Below, piece by piece: positions 57,146-64,000 of a DNA stretch of 64,000 nt. The notes below the pieces were generated by a model. It was not told where the DNA came from. It ran no database searches and saw nothing but the letters and a program-made list of their open reading frames with translations. Origin of the DNA: Craspedostauros australis (taxonomy: Eukaryota > Bacillariophyta > Bacillariophyceae > Mastogloiales > Achnanthaceae); contig JAMXDE010000054.1 in NCBI GenBank assembly GCA_026770025.1, forward strand, positions 248,001-312,000, given 5' to 3'. The stretch's first letter is position 1, and each line of letters begins with the position of its first letter. The translations under genes and the position numbers were made by a program.

Positions 57146-57272
57146 TGTCATGGTGCGCATGGTCCCCCGCACTGGGACAGACATGGCTGCGGATGCTCAG
57201 CAAGGCATCGATGTCGACGCGACCCAACGCGATGCGACGATGCTGTAGCGGTTGTTCCGGCTCAGCCTCCAT
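55410..57272 (-). CDS. BioD/CobQ-like (AAA_26) P-loop protein
   Basis: 620 residues, single exon. The N-terminal 310 residues are not recognised: they include a 10-Gln tract encoded by a CTG run, a segment GTIAALIVFHASWNGLPS and a Pro/Thr/Ser linker. From about residue 314 there is a dethiobiotin-synthetase-like P-loop domain: Walker A GDRMSVGKTS, YIKPATQNEDEQLV, RVIIIDGVGFPAVGSICGTDN (Walker B-like), PGVLLVGGVGVGSAVDS, VGAIFNKLP. The same fold starts some phosphotransacetylases and cobyrinic acid synthases, but no second enzyme domain follows; the C terminus is short and Ala/Ser-rich with KRQR. So it is a stand-alone P-loop protein of unproved activity, converging with the AAA gene. Confidence 0.75.
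57114..57144. repeat. (CTG)n coding for polyGln
   Basis: Ten CTG units that read as Gln codons in the minus-strand gene 55410-57272. Confidence 0.95.
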
Positions 57273-58380
57273 CTCGGTTTCACGCTACGCTGATTGTCAC
57301 CACAAGCGCCGCCTCGCAAGATGTCTTGGGAATGATGATGACGGAGCACAACACTGGTGATGTGATTGTGGTGACAGGATGATTGTCCTCCACAATCTCG
57401 AGGAGGATTGCTTTCCTCTTTGCGATGTTCGATGGTTGAAAAGGGGTTCTCATCTCATCTTGGAGCACATCATGGAAAAGTTGCGGTAAATGTATATTGC
57501 ATGTCTTAATTCATGAAATTGTCAAGACACGAGTTATTCAAGAATAAACACATTTACACGAACTCCAGTGAGAAGATTCGTTTTGGCGCCACAATCGGGA
57601 TGCGATTCAACCTCGCAAGTTCTGTTGCTCCTGTGCTGGAGTGCCCTACTCAAAGGCAGGGTAGAATACCATACGGCATGGCACTCCATTTCGATGGATG
57701 TCTGTACTTACTCTCCTCCAATTGCCATTTGTACGACCTCTTGCTGTAATCGATCCACGGTGATGCTTGTGTTGAGTACTCGGTTGGACGTTGCGCAAGG
57801 AGAGGAGAACAGAGCCAGTGCCCATAGCTCGTGCTCTACCTATTGAACCATGCGTAATCGTAAGAGTAGCTTGGAGAGTATGGGTCTGGGAGAGGCACGA
57901 CTACGAGTAGAGAGCATGTTGAACGAAGGTACGTATTGTACGTATTGTACGTGATAATATCTCGTAGTACTCCTGCTGATGATCACGATCACCGACGCTG
58001 CCTATCCGAGTGCACGATTGTGTACAGGCCCTGTGTTGTAATACATATCGCAGCAGTATTCTATTCTATTACATATTGATACTCTAGCTGTGTTGTTCTA
58101 TTATGTTTGATCGCCATGGGTATGGGTTTGTGTTTGCAAAGGAGAGTGGGTGCTGTGGAAGTGCTGCTAATGCCGGCGTCGTCGTTGTAGTTGGTTGTAG
58201 TTGGCGATGGACTACACGCGCTCGCCTTCTTTCGTTGACGCCGAGCAATCCAAAATTGAAGTTCCGAAGAAAGAGAAGGCGTCATTTGTTTCGTTGGTGC
58301 GCATTGCACGGATGAGTTGTTGCTGATGTTGATGTTGATGCACGCTTGGAGCTGCCATGAACTCCTAAAGCATCCTTGGT
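57273..58380. other. Intergenic, no supported gene
   Basis: Only short frames. A TACGTATTG triplication lies at 57930-57955. Confidence 0.5.
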
Positions 58381-59274
58381 CTACACGATGCAGGCGGCTG
58401 TGAGATGCAAGCCTTCTCCATCATCGACCTTGCCGCTGTCGTGGTTTAGCCCGCGTTGCTGCTGTTGCTGCTGCTTCTGTTGTTGCTCGTGTTGTTCCGA
58501 TTGCTCTTCATCCTCCATGCTCTCGCGGCCCCAGGTGGCAAGGAGGTAACAGAGTATACAATCGATGTAGACGGTACAGATGATCGATCCCATGGGTAGG
58601 GGGAGGCCGAACTGTCTATCCATCAACAGCCAAGCGACGAACGAACCAGCGACAGAACCGATGAGGACGTTGCAGCCGATGGAGAAGAGCGCCTCCTTCG
58701 AGACGGACCGCATGCAGGATGGTAGAAGTCTACGACCGCACTTCGTCATGGTGCAGATGAAGAGGATCCAGATGGTGCCGTAGAACAGAAAGTCGATGTG
58801 CATGCCGAGCAGCAGCAGCGGGTTGGACCGCCATGCTTCCACGTCGACGTCAAGGTTGGCGTCGGTGTTGTGGGTGATGTTCATCGCGATCGTTCGGAGG
58901 CCGTTGTCATGGTGTCTGGCGATGTGAGAAGGCAGGAACGGATCGAGGTATTGCGCCGACGGTGTGGACTTGGAACGGTGTAAGAGGATGTAGGCGTGGG
59001 TGCCAACAGTGATGAACTGGACCGTCAAGCCGAGGATGGCGCCCAACGCAAACCACAGCATTGGGAAGGACAGTGCTTGTTTGTCAGTCGCTGTTGTCTC
59101 TGCTGTTGACGCCACTGTTGTTGACGCCGGGAGTTGGGACGGAACCATGGCTTCTTCGTCCACGAAGAGCAGTGGGTTTTGGTCGGTTGATTGGCTCTCG
59201 CTCTGCAACACCTGCTGCTGCTGCTGTTGGTGTTGTTGGTGGTGACCTGGGTGCTGTGGCTGTGTGGAAGACAT
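58381..59274 (-). CDS. Four-TM membrane protein, copy A
   Basis: 297 residues, single exon. The N-terminal 65 residues are cytosolic-type, with a polyGln tract and Thr/Ala-rich linker. Four hydrophobic spans follow: FPMLWFALGAILGLTVQF (about 70-95), LLLLGMHIDFLFYGTIWI, ALFSIGCNVLIGSVAGSFVAW and IICTVYIDCILCYLLATW. The loop after the first span is long (about 50 residues). The C terminus is Glu/Gln-rich with polyGln. Spans 3-4 share a motif with the gene at 63105-63848: AGSFVAWLLMD...GLPLP...DCILCYLL against GGAFLAWMAMD...GDPIP...DLLLCYLM. A paralogous pair of unknown function. TGACGTCA lies 85 bp upstream of the start. Confidence 0.75.
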   Translation of the reverse strand: MSSTQPQHPGHHQQHQQQQQQVLQSESQSTDQNPLLFVDEEAMVPSQLPASTTVASTAETTATDKQALSFPMLWFALGAILGLTVQFITVGTHAYILLHRSKSTPSAQYLDPFLPSHIARHHDNGLRTIAMNITHNTDANLDVDVEAWRSNPLLLLGMHIDFLFYGTIWILFICTMTKCGRRLLPSCMRSVSKEALFSIGCNVLIGSVAGSFVAWLLMDRQFGLPLPMGSIICTVYIDCILCYLLATWGRESMEDEEQSEQHEQQQKQQQQQQRGLNHDSGKVDDGEGLHLTAACIV

Positions 59275-61260
59275 CGTTGGTTGTTCTTCTGGACAGTGTT
59301 TGGGTTGATTGTCTGTGCTCGTCTTGGAAGATGTGTTGTTGTGCAGTTTGTGATTTTATGACGTCAAATGATGACAGACCTGCCCAAGGAGGCGAAGGTT
59401 GGTTTGGCTGGTACGAGTGCGAGGATTGCAAAAGAGGACTCTATGTGCGTGCTCGCTTCGATGCGCTTTGGCGTGCTTGGATGTGGCTTGTATAATAGAA
59501 TGCGATGTAGGACCTATAATAATGTACGGATGTGATAACAGGTACCAATAGAGAGGCAGAAACACAGTCGCCAAGCGAATCCAAGGGGGAGAAGTGGAGC
59601 CGATGGTCTCTGGAGTCGATGTCGGAGTCGGTGGTTACGACCTACAGGTACGGGTGCGTATGCTTGTGGAGTATCGTGGGAGTACGTGTGTTTGGCATTG
59701 CCAGATTTGTGGCGTGTTGAGGCGGAGATACACGCAACCGATCCGATTCGCTGGTCCACACGAAGAGTGGAACAGCGTCTTTGTGCACGTGGGTGAATCC
59801 AGGCTCGCTTTTCCCTTTGCGTGCCGGTTGCCGATGTGCTCCTCGCCTCTTCCACATGTTCCATTGGAAAGCATACCACAACACAGCACAGCCGTGGCAC
59901 AACACTATGCGAGTTTCTCGTTGTTTGTTGGCTCTTCCCGCTTTCCTCCTTTCCTCCTTCGTTCTGTCCGTAGCCGCACATCGGCCTTTTCTGCAGGAAG
60001 TTTGCGCTTTCGTCACGTTGAAGTGCAGTTTGCTTCGCTGCGTCACGCTTGCACAGCGTTGTGTCCTTCTGACACAAGCAAGCAACGACAAAAGCGAAAA
60101 CAACACGTGCTGTCCGTAAAGACCGTACCAGCCCATCCGTTCCACGATCAGATATCTTCGAGACATCCAGGTTCTCATGGACGCATGTGAAATGACTGTA
60201 TCGCGCAGCGCTCATAAATACCAAAGACATTGAAATGACGCTTCAAGTGTGCAATGTTACTACCGTGCCTCAATAATGTCAATTGTGGGAATTGAGCATA
60301 GTTGAGTTTCTCCCATGTGGCTAAATGATAGCTAGGATCTAAAAGCTCAGCGCGTTTCGTCATGGATGCCATCATCGTGATGACCGCTGACAAATGCGGA
60401 CAGGCCCAACACGACCAACAATGCGGACAACCACAACAACGCGGAAGAGGATTATCGCCGATCGCAGCGAACATGGCAACAAACCAGCCGCAACAATAGC
60501 TACCATCACCAACAATGGACAAAAGCGCGACAGCAACAGAAACATCTGGAGGGCGGAGTCAGTAGAGAAGGTGCGTGTATAGCCACAGCTCGTACCTCCC
60601 TGCCTGCTCCACCGTATTCTTCTCCGCTCTACTCTGCGGACTGGCGCACTTTCGCAGTCCTCCTTCCCTTGTGATGTGCCTGCCCCAAACGGAACATCAC
60701 AAGAAACCAACGGCAACATCCGAGGCATCGCCTCGCGAGAGCAGACGAGAAACTTCCCAACGCGCCCATGTTCTCTTTCGTGCTGGGCCTGTGGCTTCGC
60801 TTTGTGCGTGCTTCTTTGTGCTGTATCATTATGTCTCAGTCTTGCTTCGCATTCCGTTCGATGTCCGAGTTTCTTTTCCTTCCTGTGACCTTCATGAACA
60901 AGCTGAGGAAGGACAGATCAAACCACTGCCATTTACTTGTACGACCGGATCGATTAAACCGCATCCGTTTGATTGAACCGACTATTTGCAAATGGAACGA
61001 ATGACGAAAATCCACATCATCAAAACCGAACCAACGTGGATCATCCACGATTCATGATTCATCGTGGAATCCTCTTGTTGTTGGTGGTGGTGTGTGCTTC
61101 TCCGATCTGCAAGTTGGGTGGTTTCATCATTCGACCATCACCCTCGACATCACTCTCAGCACCAACCTCGACACCAATAGCTCGCACTTGTGGAATGGCT
61201 CATCGGCAACTTCATCACGTATTTCCACAACTAGTTCAGTCATAGAAGCTGCAGCAGAGG
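59275..61260. other. Intergenic; promoter side of the four-TM gene A
   Basis: No supported gene. Carries TGACGTCA at 59359-59366 and TACGACCTAC at 59636-59645. Confidence 0.5.
59359..59366. promoter_or_regulatory. CRE-type palindrome TGACGTCA
   Basis: Perfect palindrome 85 bp upstream of the ATG of the four-TM gene A. CRE/bZIP sites of this form are known in diatom CO2/cAMP-responsive promoters; function here is inference from position. Confidence 0.35.
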
Positions 61261-62396
61261 ATGAACGGCATCTTCACTCCCCAACGCGTGCGCGTGCTGC
61301 GTCACATGGCGATCGGCGTCGTCGGAACCTCCGTTCCCGTCTTCGTCTGGTGGAATTGGTCCATCAACGAGCGCAACAAGCGTTTGGAGGATGTCCGCAC
61401 ACGGGTCCGCGTCCCCAACGTTCAGACCGTCGATGACCTCATGATCGAGCGCTGCCGTCCCGGTGACGTCCTGCTCTTCGATCGACGTTGGGAGCTGTGC
61501 TCGGCAGGGCCGCTATCGGCCATTCTGTGCATCCTCGCGCGCAAATTCCTCTGCACCCACGATGTCAACAAGGCCAATTCGGAGGGCGTCTTTGATCATG
61601 TTGGTACGTGCGTACATTGAGTTGCGTTTGCGCTGTATCGTACTGCCGTGTGCTTCACTGTGTGTAGTGCAATGTGCTGTCTTTGTTGGGATATGTCCAC
61701 TTGCCTTGCCTTGCCTTGATGTGCACTTGCACTTGTGCTCGCATATGCACTTGCATCATTCATCTCATGGCATGTCATGTCATCCCACACAATACCATTG
61801 CATTGCATTGCATTGCACATTCCAAATGGATAGGCATCATTGTTCCGGGATATGCCAGCAACACTGCACAGGAATCGGACCCATCCAACCTGCTCCTAAT
61901 GGAGGCGACGGCGGGCCAAGGCATCGTCGCGAGGCCGTTGCTGCAGCGTCTGGAGGTGTCGCAATCCCGATCCGTCATACTGATGCCGCTCGCGTATCCC
62001 AACGAACGCAGGAACGATCCACTCTACGAAGAGACGGAGGCGGATGTGACGATGGAGAAGATCGTGCGCAAGAACCTGCAGGAGTTTCGCGACCGGTGGG
62101 TCACGCTGTCCAAGGAGAAGCGCTACGAACGAGCGCACTCGACCCTCGGTCTGCTCGGCGCCTTCATGTACGCCATCGGGTACCACGATCGGAATCCCGG
62201 TCCCACCTCGCCCAGCGCTTGGCTCGTCACCATGGCGTTGCAGGATGCCAAGGCCGCGCAGAGCATGTCGGAACGCCATTCCAAGGAGGCCAAGCCAGAG
62301 GACTTCCTCAGGGATTACCGGTTCCAGGACAAGGATGTCATCCGACTTCGGCCGGGGTGGAGATTCCTCGCGCCAGTTCCATTCCGGGAAACATGA
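61261..62396 (+). CDS. NlpC/P60-like (permuted papain-fold) membrane protein, cysteine missing
   Basis: Model: exon 1 61261-61603, intron 61604-61833 (GTACGT...TAG, phase 1), exon 2 61834-62396; 301 residues. Residues 16-35 (MAIGVVGTSVPVFVWWNWSI) form one membrane span or anchor. The domain starts with RPGDVLLFDRRWEL; the exon join rebuilds FDHVGIIV with the conserved His, followed by LLMEATAGQGI. The later helix of the permuted NlpC/P60 fold, where a Cys-Ser-Glu-type nucleophile is expected, reads PGPTSPSAWLVTMALQDA; exon 2 has no Cys at all, so a peptidase/acyltransferase activity of the usual type is unlikely. The C terminus PEDFLRDYRFQDKDVIRL resembles the family's closing motif. Probably a pseudoenzyme. 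Confidence 0.7.
61797..61816. repeat. (CATTG)n pentanucleotide run
   Basis: Four CATTG units inside the intron of the NlpC/P60-like gene, next to its acceptor. Confidence 0.85.
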
Positions 62397-63104
62397 GAAT
62401 GGTGCATTCCATTGGTAAAGGTAGAATACTCGGAAGAGCATTGTGTTGAGGACCATCGCCGGCTATGGATTGGCATGTTTGGAAATGAATCAATTACGAA
62501 TGGCGAATGACGAAGAAGAGAGTAGACGCTCGGCGATTGGATAGCGGATTGTGGACAGTGGACGATGGAGGATGGACTGCGAAGGATGAACAAAAAGCTG
62601 GTTTGCTGGATATCATCCTCGCACTTGGTGCAAAGTGGAACCCTCTTATGCATGTACCCCATGGGCACGAGCATGAATATGGCAGAGTGCAAGGGATAGG
62701 GCATGTGCACACAGCACTCACCATCATCCCTAGCAACACGAGAGAACAACAAGGGAGAGTGCGAATTGGTGGCCAAAGCCGTTCCGCCGTCTCTCGACCC
62801 CACATCCATCAGACGAGGTTGAGAGAATGGATCAATTCAGATGAGAGTGGTCGATACTCGTACGACCTACGAAGCGTCACACTTGAACACGCATATGCGC
62901 GCACATGTTGGCCGAATCTTAACCACGGCGAATGTCTGCGCGCCTTTGCGAAAGGCGCTCACCACCAGCCAAGCTGCAGTGATCGAATCCAAGTGTATTT
63001 TTCTAGTAGTGGACGCGGTTCGCCTGTATAATATATGTACCTGCTATGTATTGTGTTGTGGCTGGATCCGCACCAGCGGCTTCTTCTTGTGCTGCTGTGG
63101 ATCA
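62397..63104. other. Intergenic, nothing firm
   Basis: Short frames only; TACGACCTAC at 62861-62870. Confidence 0.5.
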
Positions 63105-63848
63105 TCAGCAACACTCCTGGCAACCCTTGCCATCGACGCAGCTGCTGCCCTGCTCTGTCACTCCCGCCTCTTCCTCGTGTTCTTCTTCGTCGGTGCTGTC
63201 CATTCCAGAGTTGCCATAATCATAACACACGATCATCAAGTAGCACAGCAGAAGATCTACCATCACGGTGGCGAAGAGCGGCGTGTAAGGAATCGGATCT
63301 CCGAGGTAGGCATCCATCGCCATCCATGCCAGGAAGGCGCCGCCCACGATGCCGATGAGAAAGAACACGCCGCCGACGAAGACGGTGCGGCGGGTCAATG
63401 GCATCGCAGCGCCAACGCAGGATTGCACAGTGTTCATGCCCGTCGTCGTCATGGTGAACGTGAAGGCGCCCCAGATCGAGATGTAAATGTAGAAATCGAC
63501 CTTGGTGAGGAACTGCAGGACGGCAGTCGCGGCGGAACCCAGCATCGGGCTGCTGGCGTCCACCATGAGGAGGCCGTAGGATCCCAACGAGATGATCTGG
63601 ACGACGAGGCCGCTGAAAATGCCCGCAAGCATCATAGCGGAGCGCGATGGGAATGGCGCACTGGTCGGCTTGGACATCATTGTGGACATCATCGTGGATG
63701 TAGACGTGGTAGGTGCGAGTGCGGGGATCATGGCGATGCTGTCCGCCTCGATCAATGGCTGGTGCAGATCCATGGAAGCCTGTTTCTCGGAAGACCCCAT
63801 GTTCATCTTGTCACCAGGGCGCTCGTACGAGGATTGGTAGGTTTCCAT
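63105..63848 (-). CDS. Four-TM membrane protein, copy B
   Basis: 247 residues, single exon, paralog of 58381-59274. A 70-residue hydrophilic head (Met/Ser/Thr-rich) precedes spans at about 71-95 (MMLAGIFSGLVVQIISLGSY), then FYIYISIWGAFTFTM, VFVGGVFFLIGIVGGAFLAW and LFATVMVDLLLCYLMIVCY. The first loop is shorter than in copy A and the C-terminal tail is Glu-rich, ending in several Cys (SSCVDGKGCQECC), which could be lipidated or bind metal. Function unknown; both copies are on the minus strand and flank the NlpC/P60-like gene. Confidence 0.75.
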   Translation of the reverse strand: METYQSSYERPGDKMNMGSSEKQASMDLHQPLIEADSIAMIPALAPTTSTSTMMSTMMSKPTSAPFPSRSAMMLAGIFSGLVVQIISLGSYGLLMVDASSPMLGSAATAVLQFLTKVDFYIYISIWGAFTFTMTTTGMNTVQSCVGAAMPLTRRTVFVGGVFFLIGIVGGAFLAWMAMDAYLGDPIPYTPLFATVMVDLLLCYLMIVCYDYGNSGMDSTDEEEHEEEAGVTEQGSSCVDGKGCQECC

Positions 63849-64000
63849 GGTGATATTCGTGATGAGGTTGCTGATAGTTGCACTGATCTGATCGGCGCTT
63901 GTCGATGTTAGTGATGCCAGTTGATGTTAACGATGATGTTAACGATGATGTTAGCAATGATGTTAGCAATGATGAAGATTGGGATGGCGATTTTGGTTGT
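63849..64000. other. Right edge, promoter side of copy B
   Basis: Contains GATGTTAACGATGATGTTA-type short tandem repeats at about 63905-63975; no gene seen. Confidence 0.6.

Overview
The window looks like nuclear DNA of a diatom (Bacillariophyta). This is inferred from content: genes are short and split by 100-350 bp GT-AG introns; there are helicase-associated (HA) domains, a dirigent/allene-oxide-cyclase-like secreted barrel, PT-repeat Cys-rich surface proteins, a large AAA/Orc1-like signalling ATPase, a stand-alone dethiobiotin-synthetase-like P-loop protein and many Gln/Ala/Pro-rich regulators. No rRNA, tRNA, CRISPR array or organellar gene was found. Species cannot be named.

Layout. 1-2.07 kb: the end of a possible gene plus non-coding DNA. 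2.07-8.09 kb: a 6-kb DNA transposon with about 165-bp inverted ends and a 1190-codon transposase-like gene, itself carrying a decayed 1.5-kb repeat. 10.7-12.5 and 18.6-19.9 kb: two paralogous genes with a C-terminal PAS-like domain and the same phase-2 intron, flanking a thymidine phosphorylase gene (15.1-16.5 kb). 21.5-28.7 kb: two head-to-tail regulators, an HA-domain protein and a bZIP factor, both rich in Gln/Ala/Pro. 29.5-30.7 kb: secreted dirigent-like protein. 31.7-32.4 kb: small unknown gene.

33.9-45 kb is a transposon island. It holds a structurally complete PIF/Harbinger-like element (33913-39960: CAG target duplication, 42-bp imperfect TIRs, an IS5/DDE_Tnp_4 transposase and a divergent accessory gene), a second copy of the decayed repeat in opposite orientation, and a plant-type mariner-like transposase gene. 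46.3-49.0 kb: a Cys-rich PT-repeat surface-protein gene, broken by four in-frame TGA codons and a frame change. 50.7-54.7 kb: AAA_16/TPR-like ATPase. 55.4-57.3 kb: BioD/CobQ-like P-loop protein. 58.4-63.8 kb: two paralogous four-TM proteins flanking an NlpC/P60-like protein that lacks its catalytic cysteine.

The genes do not form one pathway; they are ordinary host genes interrupted by transposons. The most notable observations are the complete Harbinger-like unit with a TCGGA motif cluster between its divergent genes, the TGA-interrupted Cys-rich gene (two TGAs fall where a repeated Cys-x5-Cys pattern expects cysteine), and the unclassified 6-kb transposon. Gene models come from reading frames, splice sites and remembered family features; no search was run.
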